A stretch of DNA of 64,000 bases from Mesobacillus jeotgali. GTDB lineage: Bacteria > Bacillota > Bacilli > Bacillales > Cytobacillaceae. Both the position numbers and the translations under genes were made by a program. Positions 9,308 through 18,199 of this stretch are shown piece after piece (the first letter of the stretch is position 1; each line of letters begins with the position of its first letter). The stretch spans positions 1,358,001-1,422,000 of the forward strand of contig NZ_CP109811.1 in assembly GCF_014856545.2 (NCBI RefSeq). Reading direction: 5' to 3'. Under the pieces are notes generated by a model. It was not told the DNA's origin. It saw only the letters and a list, made by a program, of their open reading frames with translations, and did no database searches.

Positions 9308-9481
9308 TTAAAACCCTTTAAACTTTTTACGGTTATTTAAATATATCAGTAAAATAAATAAAGCCAGAAACAGGATAGGGGAGGTAAGATATAAGGGCAG
9401 AAGGTGCATTAACCCTAAAATATGAAGGATAAAAGAAAAAAGTACGAATAGAGCCATAAGGGAAAGACCTATTTTATCCAA
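9308..9481 (-). CDS. Small two-helix membrane protein (57 aa)
   Basis: A short frame starting with TTG at 9481, eight bases after a GGAGTGA ribosome binding site, and encoding 57 residues. Two hydrophobic stretches (about residues 5-24 and 27-48) are followed by a basic tail NNRKKFKGF, as in small integral membrane proteins. I do not recognise a named family. It stands alone between pepF and a noncoding stretch; function unknown. Confidence rests on the ribosome binding site and the clean amphipathic layout. Confidence 0.55.
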   Translation of the reverse strand: MDKIGLSLMALFVLFSFILHILGLMHLLPLYLTSPILFLALFILLIYLNNRKKFKGF

Positions 9482-9700
9482 TTTTAATCACTCCGGATCG
9501 CTTTATATTTCATTTATATGCTTGCGTCCAGGCATTCATGAATCGGATTTGACAATATTGTGAAATAACACACAAGGATATTGTGATAGGGCGCCTGAAT
9601 ATGATATATTTATGGCGTGAAGTTGATCACAAGCAAACATTTACCCCTTTGTTTGACCGTGAAAAATTTCTCCCATCCCCTTTGTTCGTATAAAATAGAG

Positions 9701-9736
9701 AAAAGGCCTTGCAGTTGGAGAGCTGCAAGGCCTTTT
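9701..9736. terminator. Strong bidirectional-looking terminator without an obvious gene
   Basis: Perfect 14-bp stem AAAAGGCCTTGCAG / CTGCAAGGCCTTTT with T tracts on both strands. No adjacent coding region ends here, so it may terminate an unannotated RNA or block readthrough. Confidence 0.8.
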
Positions 9737-9784
9737 TCTGCTTTGGTTTCGGTGATTATTAATAAAAGTAGACGTTGAACATAA

Positions 9785-9900
9785 GCATTTCGACCACATT
9801 TTAAATTAATTTGGCGAATCTCGAATTTTTTCGACCACATTTCAAAATATATTGGCGGATTTACATTTTTTTCGACCACTTTTTCAATTATTTCGACAAA
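9785..9900. repeat. 41-bp tandem repeat with TTCGACCAC motif
   Basis: TTCGACCAC occurs at 9789, 9830 and 9871, exactly 41 bp apart, with a shared TTGGCG(A/G)AT segment in between, and a partial TTCGAC at 9892. About two and a half units. No coding role seen. Confidence 0.75.
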
Positions 9901-9949
9901 CCGCTTTAAATGGGGCAGTTTCCTAAATTCGATAAACAACTGCACAAGA

Positions 9950-9977
9950 AACAAAAAAAAACCGTGCAAACGCACGG
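9950..9977 (-). terminator. Terminator of the yjbI-spxH operon
   Basis: On the minus strand a CCGTGC / GCACGG hairpin with a GTTT-type loop is followed by a long T run, directly after the spxH stop codon. Confidence 0.88.
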
Positions 9978-10859
9978 TCATCCTTCTTGATATCGCCAGA
10001 ACACCCCATATTTTGCAGGGATTTGTTCGACTCGCTGCTTTAGCATTAGTTTCTTTAATTCCTTCTCGGCCTGTTGGACAGTCATGTCATATACAACGGC
10101 TACTTCCTTAGAGGCAACCATCTTGTATTGCTTCAGGAATTGTTCAAGCATTGGCGGCTCTGCAGGTTCTGGTTTCTCCTGCAGCATTTCCTCAAGAATC
10201 TGGACATAGACCTCATATGGGTAAAGACCGGTAATCTTGATGCCCTCCTCCTCGACGTTAGCGTTAAAGAAGACGAAAGTCGGAATTTCCTGGACATCCA
10301 TTTCATTTGTTATTTTCAAATCGCACTGAAATGCTTTTGCAGCAGTTTCAGAATGAATATCGGTCACAAATTCCTCTACGTCCAAACCGACGCGCCTTGC
10401 GCAGTTTTTTAATACCTCGAAGTTAGAGACATTCTGTTTTTCGAGGAAAAGGACTTCCTGAAGCTGGCGCAGGAATCGGATGCCATTCTTTCTCCCTTGA
10501 AGCTCAGCTGATTTTATCGCAATTGATGCTAAGTAAGGGGATGACACAGGGTTTTCAAACCACAGTGATCCGTCACATGACATTCCAGTTCTGCTTGCTG
10601 TTTTTTCCCAAAGCTCAGCAATCGTTTCATAACGTTTTTTTCTGCTCATGTTCAGCGTGGCCAATTTGCCGCTTAATACATGGCGAATAGAAAAATACTT
10701 GCCATATTCGATTTGCAGCTTCTTGATGATTGGTTCTAGTGCCCAGCATTCCGGACAGAGGGGGTCGACAAACATGTAAATCTCGATGGGCTTTTTATCC
10801 AGGCTATGGCAAAACTCTGATGGGTCATAGCTTAGAAGGTTTTCCCGACTCAGTTTCAT
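9978..10859 (-). CDS. spxH: ClpXP adaptor SpxH (YjbH)
   Basis: A 293-residue DsbA-like thioredoxin-fold protein. The family motif CPEC is seen in [16 protein letters not shown] near residue 35, and the cis-proline region is EIPTFVFFN. SpxH binds Spx and presents it to ClpXP; on disulfide stress it aggregates and Spx is stabilised. The B. subtilis protein also has an N-terminal zinc-binding His/Cys cluster; here there is a CHSLD segment near residue 17 but no His-rich run, so zinc binding may differ. It overlaps the upstream yjbI gene by 4 nt, so the two are co-transcribed. Confidence 0.93.
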   Translation of the reverse strand: MKLSRENLLSYDPSEFCHSLDKKPIEIYMFVDPLCPECWALEPIIKKLQIEYGKYFSIRHVLSGKLATLNMSRKKRYETIAELWEKTASRTGMSCDGSLWFENPVSSPYLASIAIKSAELQGRKNGIRFLRQLQEVLFLEKQNVSNFEVLKNCARRVGLDVEEFVTDIHSETAAKAFQCDLKITNEMDVQEIPTFVFFNANVEEEGIKITGLYPYEVYVQILEEMLQEKPEPAEPPMLEQFLKQYKMVASKEVAVVYDMTVQQAEKELKKLMLKQRVEQIPAKYGVFWRYQEG

Positions 10860-11257
10860 GTGTTATCACCAGTTTCATCTTCAGGTGTATTAATCATATG
10901 CTGGGCGGTCAAGTAAAGTCTTGCGTAAAAATCTTCCCTTACCGGTCCTTTAAGCCCAACTTCATCCATGGCCTCAGTCATGCAGGAGAGCCAGGCTGTC
11001 GCTCTGGTCGGCGTGATTTCGAACGGCAAATGTCTTGCACGAAGCATTGGATGACCATGTTCATTGGTATATAAGGGTGGTCCTCCTAAATATTGAGTTA
11101 AGAACTGCTTTTGTTTTCGAGCAGTTTCTGTCAAATCATCTGGGAAAATAGGAGCAAGATCAGGATGCATTCCAACACGGTGGTAAAAAGCATCGACCAG
11201 CCGGTGAAGTGTCCCTTCGCCAATGGCTTCGAATGGTAAGGTCTTATTCTCAACCAT
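10856..11257 (-). CDS. yjbI: Truncated haemoglobin, group II (YjbI)
   Basis: A 133-residue group II (trHbO-type) globin. Recognisable features are the B/C helix region [17 protein letters not shown], the E-helix [15 protein letters not shown], and the proximal-histidine segment [13 protein letters not shown] with the F8 histidine. The G helix tryptophan typical of group II (TAWLSCM) is present. It binds haem and oxygen; in B. subtilis it has peroxidase-like activity and is co-transcribed with yjbH. The same head-to-tail overlap of 4 nt is seen here. Confidence 0.95.
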   Translation of the reverse strand: MVENKTLPFEAIGEGTLHRLVDAFYHRVGMHPDLAPIFPDDLTETARKQKQFLTQYLGGPPLYTNEHGHPMLRARHLPFEITPTRATAWLSCMTEAMDEVGLKGPVREDFYARLYLTAQHMINTPEDETGDNT

Positions 11258-11392
11258 ATTGATAACTCCTTTAAAATAGATTTTGAAATTTCATTCAGCT
11301 TTGATAGTTATGCTATTTATTGTAGCAATGCTAAATTTATATCTCAAACAAATCGTCTCGAATTCCGTAAAAATGGAAAGGTTTTGCTGTTC
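11258..11392 (-). promoter_or_regulatory. Upstream region of yjbI-spxH
   Basis: About 135 bp of AT-rich sequence upstream of the yjbI-spxH operon, presumably holding its promoter. I could not fix the hexamers with confidence. Confidence 0.3.
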
Positions 11393-11436
11393 TGGCCTGG
11401 AAACGCTTGTCGGCTGACCAGGGCGCTTACGCTTTT
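11393..11436 (+). repeat. Partial copy of the dispersed intergenic repeat
   Basis: Matches only the 3' third of the full repeat (CGCTTGTCGGCTGACCAGGG to CGCTTTT). It sits directly in front of full copy B. Confidence 0.7.
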
Positions 11437-11440
11437 CATT

Positions 11441-11557
11441 GTCCAGCTTCAGCGCCTAGCCCCTCGATCGTTTCGGTCCGCCCGATGAAGTCAAAGAGCG
11501 ACTTCACCTGTCGGCCCTCCAACGCTTGTCGGGGCTGATCAAGGCGCTTACGCTTTT
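11441..11557 (+). repeat. Dispersed intergenic repeat, full copy B
   Basis: Closely matches copy A (9127-9247) along its whole length, with the same AGCGCCTAGCCCCTCGA start and GGGGCTGATCAAGGCGCTTA end. Same orientation as copy A. Confidence 0.85.
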
Positions 11558-11575
11558 CTACTAATGTACACAAAA

Positions 11576-11604
11576 AGGCCGCCTGTTACCACTGACAGGC
11601 GGCC
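11576..11604 (-). terminator. Terminator of yjbJ
   Basis: Perfect 11-bp stem AGGCCGCCTGT / ACAGGCGGCCT; on the minus strand it is followed by TTTTTG. Confidence 0.88.
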
Positions 11605-11641
11605 TAAACCGATGGGAATATTCTCCTTTTAAAGCTTCTTA

Positions 11642-12286
11642 TTATGCGTAAAAGACATCCGTGACTTTACGTACATAGTTTTGCGTTTCTTTAAATGGAG
11701 GGATTCCACCATATTTATCTACATTTCCCGGTCCTGCATTATAGGCTGCAAGAGCAAGCTCAAGATTATTGTCATATCTGTCGAGCATTTGACGGAGGTA
11801 TTTACTTCCGGCAATTATATTCTCTGCTGGGTCAAAAACATTTTTAACGCCAAGACCCCTGGCTGTCGCAGGCATCAGCTGCATCAGCCCTGACGCACCG
11901 GCATGGCTGACTGCATTGGGGTTGAAATTTGATTCCTTTTGAATGACAGACTTAATAAGTTTGGCTGGTATATTGAACATAGAAGCAGCCTTATCAATGA
12001 TTCCATCAAAATCTACATTGCTTTTGGCCGCTACCTTTGTCAGTTGAACAGGAGGCAGCATATGGCTAACGCTTTGTTTTGCTAAATCTAAATTGTTAAC
12101 GGCTGTTTGCGCGTTGTTAAATAACTCCTCAAGTCTTGTTGCAGTAGCACCTAGAGCATTGCTTTGCTCACTCAGGATGCCGGAGAGCATTTCCTGAAAA
12201 AGGCCGTTCCCAGATTGAGTGGCTGGCTGGTTGAAGTTTTGTAGTGCCTGCAGTTCAAGCATGACTTTTAACTGGTCAACATTCAT
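11642..12286 (-). CDS. yjbJ: Lytic transglycosylase YjbJ
   Basis: A 214-residue soluble lytic transglycosylase of the SLT/GEWL fold. The catalytic glutamate is in QKESNFNPNA, followed by the conserved SGLMQLMPATA and ALAAYNAGPGNV motifs. It cleaves peptidoglycan between MurNAc and GlcNAc. The ATG at 12286 has a good AGGAG site; the frame runs on upstream into yjbK territory without one. There is no signal peptide visible, as in the B. subtilis homologue. It shares orientation with yjbK, 19 bp upstream, and may be co-transcribed. Confidence 0.9.
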   Translation of the reverse strand: MNVDQLKVMLELQALQNFNQPATQSGNGLFQEMLSGILSEQSNALGATATRLEELFNNAQTAVNNLDLAKQSVSHMLPPVQLTKVAAKSNVDFDGIIDKAASMFNIPAKLIKSVIQKESNFNPNAVSHAGASGLMQLMPATARGLGVKNVFDPAENIIAGSKYLRQMLDRYDNNLELALAAYNAGPGNVDKYGGIPPFKETQNYVRKVTDVFYA

Positions 12287-12305
12287 TGTGATTCTCCTGC
12301 CTGGT

Positions 12306-12893
12306 CTATTCTTGTAAAAGATTATATTTTTTAAGGTAAAATCTTTTAATTTTATTATCGGTCGGTCTAATGGGGATTTTAAGGTCTTCCAATAATCTGG
12401 AAAAAACTTCATACCCGGCTGACTCATTCGTTACTTCATATTCTAGCTCATAATCTTCTGTATTTAAATAGTAACTATGGTCCAGAACAAGCAATCCTTC
12501 TTTGTACTCAATCTCGGCACGGACGGTGGTAAGAGACCCGAAAAATAGCAATGGCTCTGTATCTTTAATTAATTCCGAAACAGCGTCTTTAACGACACCA
12601 TCCGGAAGCTTCCCTGTTGACAGTGCTTCCTCCGCCTGGATGGGAGTGAGGATCTGGTTCGTTTCAAGCAGTCCCTGTTGTGCAGGCTGCTTTAATGTCA
12701 TTTCAAACCAGGATTCTTTTTCCCTGATTCTCAAGGCAGAACCTTTCTCCTTTAAGGTGAAGGAGTTCGTATCAAAATAATGATTAATTTGTTTTTTGAA
12801 TTGCTTTGGTTCTATTTTAAAGTGTATTGTAAGTAATTGAAATTCTTCCTGAGTCAGCATGTTCTTGAATTCTATTTCGATATTCTGGCTCAC
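12306..12893 (-). CDS. yjbK: CYTH-domain triphosphatase-like protein YjbK
   Basis: A 195-residue CYTH (CyaB/thiamine triphosphatase) protein. The signature EIEFK is at the N-terminus (IEIEFKNML), with RIREKESWFEMTLK and the EIEYKEG strand later in the tunnel fold. The family hydrolyses triphosphates or polyphosphate with divalent metals. I chose the GTG at 12893, after AGGGCGG, because it gives the family start SQNIEIEFK; an ATG-less longer frame starts at 12911. It is next to relQ and nadF, suggesting nucleotide or polyphosphate metabolism. Confidence 0.88.
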   Translation of the reverse strand: MSQNIEIEFKNMLTQEEFQLLTIHFKIEPKQFKKQINHYFDTNSFTLKEKGSALRIREKESWFEMTLKQPAQQGLLETNQILTPIQAEEALSTGKLPDGVVKDAVSELIKDTEPLLFFGSLTTVRAEIEYKEGLLVLDHSYYLNTEDYELEYEVTNESAGYEVFSRLLEDLKIPIRPTDNKIKRFYLKKYNLLQE

Positions 12894-13011
12894 ATATTTC
12901 CGCCCTTTCAAGTAAGTTGTCCTTATTATCTCTTTAAATCAGGTTCGCTTCAATCCTTAGTAGAAAATGGTTCGATATGATAAAATAAAAAAGATTATGG
13001 AGGTTGAAGAT
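12894..13011 (+). promoter_or_regulatory. Divergent promoter region between yjbK and yjbL
   Basis: 118 bp separate the divergent yjbK-yjbJ and yjbL-relQ-nadF-yjbO groups. Both promoters should lie here; a TATGATAAAAT stretch at about 12976-12986 is a plausible -10 for the forward operon. Confidence 0.4.
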
Positions 13012-13392
13012 ATGAGTCAAAGAATTTTAATTACAGAAGCGAAAATTGAAAATAATGAGCTGTGTCTCTACACAAATACAGAGACAGACATTGGGGATTT
13101 TGCTCCAACCGGGCAAATGCTCGTTGATTCCGATCAATTATCATTTGTTTATATTGTTGATCAAAAGGATGGATATCGATATGTCACCATTCCAGAAGGG
13201 ACTTGGAGTGTTATTCAGGCTGGTCTCCAGGCTGGACTTGATACGTTTTTAACGAATAAAAGCGGGAAACTAAAATTGGATAGATTCCAAAGTGAAATGG
13301 AATATTTGATTGAAAATATAACCGGCAACAGCAATTATGGAGAGGAAATGGTCGCGAAAGTGGAACAGGTTTTTGCCGCACCCTCCGCTTAG
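13012..13392 (+). CDS. yjbL: UPF0738 family protein YjbL
   Basis: 126 residues, matching the UPF0738 family found next to relQ in Bacillaceae. The ATG at 13012 follows GGAGG with ideal spacing; an extension to 12967 lacks a site. No transmembrane segment, no catalytic motif recognised. Function unknown. Its stop lies 33 bp before relQ, so co-transcription with relQ, nadF and the pseudouridine synthase gene is likely. Confidence 0.85.
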   Translation: MSQRILITEAKIENNELCLYTNTETDIGDFAPTGQMLVDSDQLSFVYIVDQKDGYRYVTIPEGTWSVIQAGLQAGLDTFLTNKSGKLKLDRFQSEMEYLIENITGNSNYGEEMVAKVEQVFAAPSA

Positions 13393-13425
13393 CTTTCGTG
13401 AATAGAACCGGATGAGGTGACTGAT

Positions 13426-14064
13426 GTGAAACACTGGGATCAATTTTTAGAACCCTATAAGCACGCTGTTGAAGAATTGAAGGTAAAGCTTAAGGGAATC
13501 AGGAGCCAATATGAGCTCCATTCTGACCATTCCCCGATTGAATTCGTTACGGGAAGGGTAAAGCCTATTGCGAGCATCCTTGATAAAGCCCATCAAAAAG
13601 GAATTTCACTTGATAAACTTGAATCGGAAATGCAGGATATTGCCGGCTTGAGGATCATGTGCCAGTTCGTAGATGACATCAAGACAGTTGTGGAACTATT
13701 GAGAAGCCGGAATGATTTTGAGATTGTCGAGGAGAGGGATTATATCTCGCATAAAAAAGCGAGTGGTTATCGCTCCTATCATGTTGTAATCCGCTATCCT
13801 GTCCAGACGATCCGAGGCGAAAGAAAAATCCTGGCCGAGATTCAAATCAGGACATTGGCGATGAATTTCTGGGCGACAGTAGAGCATTCGCTTAACTATA
13901 AATACAAAGGGCTTTTTCCTGAGGATATAAAAATAAGGCTGCAGCGCGCGGCAGAGGCAGCATTCCGTCTCGATGAAGAAATGTCAACCATCAGAGGAGA
14001 AATTCAGGATGCACAGGCATTTTTTACACGGAAGAAAGAAATGCAGCAGGATGGGAAGAAATAG
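13426..14064 (+). CDS. relQ: GTP pyrophosphokinase, small alarmone synthetase RelQ (SAS1)
   Basis: A 212-residue synthetase-only RelA/SpoT homologue that makes (p)ppGpp from GTP/GDP and ATP. The catalytic core includes GRVKPIASILDKA, DIAGLRIMCQF, the YISHKKASGYRSYH loop and EIQIRTLAMNFWATVEHSLNY. There is no hydrolase or regulatory domain. The protein forms a tetramer in B. subtilis (SasB/YjbM). A GAGGTGA site five bases upstream favours the GTG at 13426 over the in-frame GTG at 13417. The next gene encodes NAD kinase. Confidence 0.95.
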   Translation: MKHWDQFLEPYKHAVEELKVKLKGIRSQYELHSDHSPIEFVTGRVKPIASILDKAHQKGISLDKLESEMQDIAGLRIMCQFVDDIKTVVELLRSRNDFEIVEERDYISHKKASGYRSYHVVIRYPVQTIRGERKILAEIQIRTLAMNFWATVEHSLNYKYKGLFPEDIKIRLQRAAEAAFRLDEEMSTIRGEIQDAQAFFTRKKEMQQDGKK

Positions 14065-14095
14065 TTTAAATCCGAAATGCAGGGGTGTTTGATAC

Positions 14096-14896
14096 ATGAA
14101 ATTTGCGATCACTTCAAAAGGGGATTCCCGGTCCAATACGTTGATGCATAAGATGAAAACGTATCTTTTGGACTTTGATCTACAATACGATGAAGACCAG
14201 CCGGATATTTGTATCTCAGTAGGAGGCGACGGCACTCTTTTGTATGCCTTCCATCGATACAGCAGCAGGCTGGATAAAACAGCATTCATTGGAGTACATA
14301 CCGGACACCTCGGATTTTATGCCGACTGGGTCCCTGAAGAAATCGAAAAGCTTGTCATCGCTGTGGCCAAAACGCCATACCAGGTGATTGAATATCCATT
14401 GCTGGAGGTCATCATCAGGTACCAGCACGGCGGCAGAGAAACCAGATATCTAGCCCTGAATGAATCGACCGTCAAATCTGTTGAAGGCACCCTGGTCATG
14501 GATGTTGAAATCAGAGGTCAGCATTTTGAGCGCTTCCGTGGAGACGGTCTATGCGTATCCACACCTTCAGGAAGCACAGCCTACAATAAAGCACTGGGCG
14601 GTGCCATTCTGCATCCGTCACTGAGAGCAATCCAGGTTGCGGAGATGGCATCCATCAACAACCGTGTCTTCCGGACAGTGGGATCACCTCTGATTCTACC
14701 TGACCATCATACCTGTACCCTTAAGCCAGTCAATAGACCCGACTTCCAGGTAACGGTCGACCATTTGACCCTACTGCATAAAGACGTGAAATCAATTCAG
14801 TTCCGGGTAGCCGATGAAAAAATCCGTTTCGCCCGTTTCCGCCCATTCCCATTCTGGAAGAGGGTGCATGATTCCTTTATCTCCGATAGTGATTAA
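14096..14896 (+). CDS. nadF: NAD kinase
   Basis: A 266-residue NAD kinase (PpnK). The GGDGT motif is at residues 43-47, LALNESTV carries the conserved NE, and [17 protein letters not shown] is the third signature. The enzyme phosphorylates NAD to NADP using ATP or polyphosphate. It lies 31 bp downstream of relQ, as in B. subtilis (yjbN). The length is normal and no residue is missing. Confidence 0.96.
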   Translation: MKFAITSKGDSRSNTLMHKMKTYLLDFDLQYDEDQPDICISVGGDGTLLYAFHRYSSRLDKTAFIGVHTGHLGFYADWVPEEIEKLVIAVAKTPYQVIEYPLLEVIIRYQHGGRETRYLALNESTVKSVEGTLVMDVEIRGQHFERFRGDGLCVSTPSGSTAYNKALGGAILHPSLRAIQVAEMASINNRVFRTVGSPLILPDHHTCTLKPVNRPDFQVTVDHLTLLHKDVKSIQFRVADEKIRFARFRPFPFWKRVHDSFISDSD

Positions 14897-15053
14897 AGGA
14901 GAAGTGTCGAACCGGAATTTTTGAAACCAGCGTTTAATGGACATTTTGAAGGCGGACCAAGCACAAATTGTCTTAAAACCAGCCATGAAAAGATGATGCT
15001 GGAGACCAAGATATCTTACTTAAAAAGAAAAGAGAACGACAGGAGCCGCTGAT

Positions 15054-15959
15054 ATGGCAAGAAACTTCACAATGGATTTTACTGCTGAGGAAGCTGATCA
15101 AGGGAAGCTGCTAAGGGAATTCCTTAAGGAGAAAGAAATCTCTAAATCAGCATTGGCAGACATTAAGTTCAAGGGCGGTTTTATTTCGGTGAATGATCAA
15201 GAAGTAAATGTCAGATATGCATTGAAAACCGCTGATCGAGTCAGAATCGAGTTTCCTCCTGAAGTTCCGTCTGAGGGAATGAAAGGGGAGGAAATCCCGC
15301 TTTCGATTATATATGAGGATGAATATTTGCTGGTGGTCAATAAACCCCCAGGGATGAATACGATTCCATCCAGAGAGCATCCATACGGCAGTCTGGCGAG
15401 CGGACTTATCGGATATTATGAAAAAAACGAAATCTCCGCTACCACGCATATTGTCACAAGACTGGACAGGGACACTTCCGGTCTGGTCCTGATTGCCAAA
15501 CATAGCCATATCCATCACTTATTCAGCAAGCAGCAGCGGTTGGGCGGTGTAAAGCGGAGCTATGAAGCTTTTGTTGAAGGTATTGTTGAACAGGGTGAGG
15601 GTATGATCGATGCCCCGATCGCAAGGAAGCCAGACAGCATTATAGAACGGGAAGTGCATCTTGATGGACAGAATGCCTGCACTTTATTCGAAGTTAGTAA
15701 ACGATATGAAGGGTTCACTCATATGAAGCTCTGGCTAAGAACAGGCAGGACCCATCAAATAAGGGTCCATATGAGTTACTTGGGCCATCCGCTGCTTGGT
15801 GATACTTTATATGGAGGCAACCGGGATTCGATTTCAAGGCAAGCCTTGCATTGCAGGGAACTAACCTTTAGCCACCCATTTTTACATAAGGAAATCCGCT
15901 TTACTGCAAGTCTGCCATTCGATATGCAACAAGTGCTTAATCAAGGCAAGTCGTTTTGA
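15054..15959 (+). CDS. yjbO: RluA/RluD-family pseudouridine synthase YjbO
   Basis: A 301-residue pseudouridine synthase. An S4-like N-terminal segment (to about residue 75) is followed by the catalytic domain with HIVTRLDRDTSGLVLIAK, where the aspartate of RLDRDTSG is the catalytic residue, and GRTHQIRVHMSYLGHPLLGD. It modifies uridines in rRNA or tRNA; the exact target is not shown by sequence. It follows nadF by 157 bp and closes the yjbL-relQ-nadF-yjbO run. Confidence 0.93.
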   Translation: MARNFTMDFTAEEADQGKLLREFLKEKEISKSALADIKFKGGFISVNDQEVNVRYALKTADRVRIEFPPEVPSEGMKGEEIPLSIIYEDEYLLVVNKPPGMNTIPSREHPYGSLASGLIGYYEKNEISATTHIVTRLDRDTSGLVLIAKHSHIHHLFSKQQRLGGVKRSYEAFVEGIVEQGEGMIDAPIARKPDSIIEREVHLDGQNACTLFEVSKRYEGFTHMKLWLRTGRTHQIRVHMSYLGHPLLGDTLYGGNRDSISRQALHCRELTFSHPFLHKEIRFTASLPFDMQQVLNQGKSF

Positions 15960-15977
15960 AAAACGATTTGCCTTTTT
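15945..15977 (+). terminator. Terminator after the pseudouridine synthase gene
   Basis: Stem GGCAAGTCGTTTT / AAAACGATTTGCC overlapping the stop codon, followed by TTTTT. Confidence 0.85.
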
Positions 15978-16068
15978 ACATTTCTCTCAAATATTTCATC
16001 AGATATTTCCGGGAAAAAATCAAATCATAAGGAAGTAAATGAATGCAATTTGAAGGAGGAAGCATCAC

Positions 16069-17248
16069 TTGAACATATATAAACATGGAAAGATAATGGC
16101 AGTATCTGCTGTTATGTTATTAGGACTTGCAGCATGCAACAATAATGATGAAGCGATGGATATGCGTGACAACAGGATGACTACCCTGGGGAATAACCAG
16201 GAAAGCTATTGGGATAATGATGCAAATAGAATCAAACAGCAAAGACGCAGAGCAGAAATCAATGCTGCGAAAGGAAATCCTAATAAGCAAGACCAAAATC
16301 AAAATGGCGATAAGGCCACTAGTGAAATCATGCAGATGCCTGAAGGGTATATCACCGTAGATCCTAACTCTTACAGTACGGGAATTCCAAGTTCTAAATA
16401 CCCTCATACAGAAATGAACAGGCAGGGCAGGCTGACATTAACAGAAGGGCAACGGGCTGACCTTGATAATATGATGGCTGAATTGCAGCGCCGAACTGGT
16501 GTTGAACTTCCAGAGTTGAATAGAGGGGGAATTCCTGCACCTGAAGATGCTGCACCAGCACCTGACCAAGGAGCCGCACCAGCACCGCAGGAAAGGGCAA
16601 CGCCAGCTCCAGCTCCTGAGCAAGGAACTGCACCAACACCACAGGAAAGAACAGCCACCAGCACCTGACCAAGGAGCCGCACCGGCACCGCAGGAAAGGG
16701 CAACACCAGCTCCAGCACCTGACCAAGGAGCCGCACCAGCACCGCAGGAAAGAGCAACACCTGCTCCTGACCAAGGAGCAGCACCTGCACCACAGGAAAG
16801 AACTACACCAGCACCACAGGAGGAAGCAGCTCCAGCACCTGAGCAAAATGCAACTCCTTCTGGTACCGAGATCAGTGCTTTCGAAGCAAAAGTCATTGAC
16901 CTGACAAACGAACAGCGCAGGAAAAATGGCTTGCCAAACCTGCAGCCTGACACAGCTTTAAGTAATGTGGCACAGGAAAAATCCAATGATATGCAAGCGA
17001 AGAATTATTTTTCACATACAAGTCCTACTTATGGCTCGCCATTCGATATGATGAGGGACTTTGGTGTATCGTACAGCACAGCCGGGGAGAACATCGCGAT
17101 GGGACAGCGGAGTGCCGAAGAAGTCGTGAACGCATGGATGAACAGCGAAGGGCACAGGAAGAATATCTTAAGTCCTAACTACACGCATATTGGTGTTGGG
17201 CATACAACACAGGGGAACTACTGGACGCAAATGTTTATCGGAAAATAA
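16069..17248 (+). pseudogene. CAP-domain (YkwD-type) lipoprotein gene with frameshift in a repeat tract
   Basis: The gene starts with TTG at 16069 after AAGGAGG and encodes a lipoprotein signal with lipobox LAAC (cysteine at residue 23). A spacer leads to proline/alanine-rich repeats and a C-terminal CAP/SCP domain with HTSPTYGSPFDMM, AGENIAMG and WMNSEGHRKNILSPNYTHIG. Frame 1 ends at a TGA at 16666-16668 inside the repeats, and the CAP domain continues in another frame to 17248. Comparing repeat units, one has 25 bases where a sister has 24, so a single extra base explains the break. It could be a real loss, phase variation, or a sequencing slip. Confidence 0.85.
16550..16850 (+). repeat. 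Tandem coding repeats, PAPDQGAAPAPQERAT-type units
   Basis: Roughly five to six degenerate units of about 42-54 bp encoding alternating PAP(D/E)QG(A/T)AP(A/T)PQER(A/T)TPAP. They form a proline-rich wall-spanning spacer between the lipid anchor and the CAP domain. The frameshift of the host gene lies in this tract (about 16650-16668). Confidence 0.85.
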
Positions 17249-17251
17249 TAA

Positions 17252-17290
17252 GAAAAAGCTAACCGTTGTTGTTCAATGGTTAGCTTTTTC
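17252..17290 (+). terminator. Terminator after the CAP lipoprotein gene
   Basis: Perfect 17-bp stem GAAAAAGCTAACCGTTG / CAATGGTTAGCTTTTTC with T tracts on both strands; it can also serve the convergent prpE gene. Confidence 0.9.
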
Positions 17291-17301
17291 AAATAGGGGT
17301 A

Positions 17302-18040
17302 TTATTTTATCTCCCTGAATTTTTCGGGCACAAAGGGCATCGAGGATGGTACGGATACAAGCTCCATTTCTGGATAACGCAAGGCTGTCAAATTGCCGCC
17401 AAAAACAGCTCCTGTATCGATATTGTAAGTGTTGTTAAGGACTCTTGGCTCTCTTACCGGCGTATGTCCATATACGATGATTGCTTTTCCATGGTAATTT
17501 TTTGCCCAATCACGGCGTACAGGAGTTCCGTCTGGATTGCTTTTTCCGGTTATATCCCCATAAAGGACAAAGGTTTACTTTTGAATTATTTTTCCCTATG
17601 TAATCTTCGCGAATCCCGGCATGAGCTATCACAAGACGGCCATGGTCGAGGACGTGGTATAAAGGAGCAGATTCATATAAGGAAATGAATTTCCCGCGGA
17701 ATTCCTTTTTTTGCTCTGATTTGAGTGACATAATTTCTGAAACTGTTGTCTCAAGTCCATGTGTCGTCTGAACTTTATTTCCTAACAGATATCGGTACAA
17801 TTTATTGCAATGGTTACCCGGAACATAAAAAGCTGATTTTTTATTCATTGCCAGTTCCCAAACCAGGTTTGCTGTTTTTAAAGATTCTGGGCCACGGTCT
17901 GTCAGATCGCCTACGAAAGCAAGATGCCGGCCATCAGGATGAACCGGAAGTCCGTTACTCCAGTCGTAACCCAGTTTTTTGCTGAGTTCTTCAAATTCAA
18001 GGTAACAGCCATGGATATCGCCGATAATATCGAGCTTCAT
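17302..18040 (-). pseudogene. prpE: Bis(5'-nucleosyl)-tetraphosphatase PrpE, frameshifted
   Basis: The first part (18040 to about 17580) encodes a calcineurin-type metallophosphatase with [20 protein letters not shown] and GNHCNKL metal-binding motifs and [12 protein letters not shown]. In that frame translation then stops at 17510. The rest of the family sequence ([47 protein letters not shown]) is intact in the +1 frame down to a stop at 17302. The break is at the short GTAAACC tract near 17575. A one-base insertion or two-base loss explains it. PrpE is a spore and vegetative phosphatase that cleaves Ap4A. The restored length (about 245 aa) is normal. Confidence 0.85.
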
Positions 18041-18199
18041 TTTATGAAAGTCCTCCTTTAATTGTATATTCTTCCCGCAGTCGGAAAAAGGACAAGTTTA
18101 CATCAAAAAAGGGAATGTTAAGACAAAAGGGCGTAGGTAATAATCTGGTATCAAACATATATTGCCCAATTTAATTTTAAATGAAAAAGAGTAGATAAA

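Larger units (their letters stand above)
9482..9977. other. Non-coding stretch between the small membrane gene and spxH
   Basis: About 500 bp. A long reverse frame at 9610-9981 has no ribosome binding site and runs through two terminators and a tandem repeat, so it is not a gene. A TTGACA hexamer at 9549-9554 lies upstream of the strong hairpin at 9701-9736; a small RNA in between is possible but I see no good -10 box. Confidence 0.4.

Noticed and set aside
9785..9900. CRISPR-like array
   Set aside because: Only about two and a half units, with no unique spacers of regular length and no cas genes.
9610..9981. 123-codon reverse frame
   Set aside because: No ribosome binding site; it crosses a 41-bp tandem repeat and two terminators.
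12976..12986. Riboswitch or T-box in the yjbK-yjbL gap
   Set aside because: Only 118 bp with no terminator or T-box sequence; ordinary promoters suffice.
16394..16986. Long reverse-strand frames opposite the CAP lipoprotein repeats
   Set aside because: These are shadows produced by the GC-rich proline/alanine repeats; compositions are extreme and no start signals are present.
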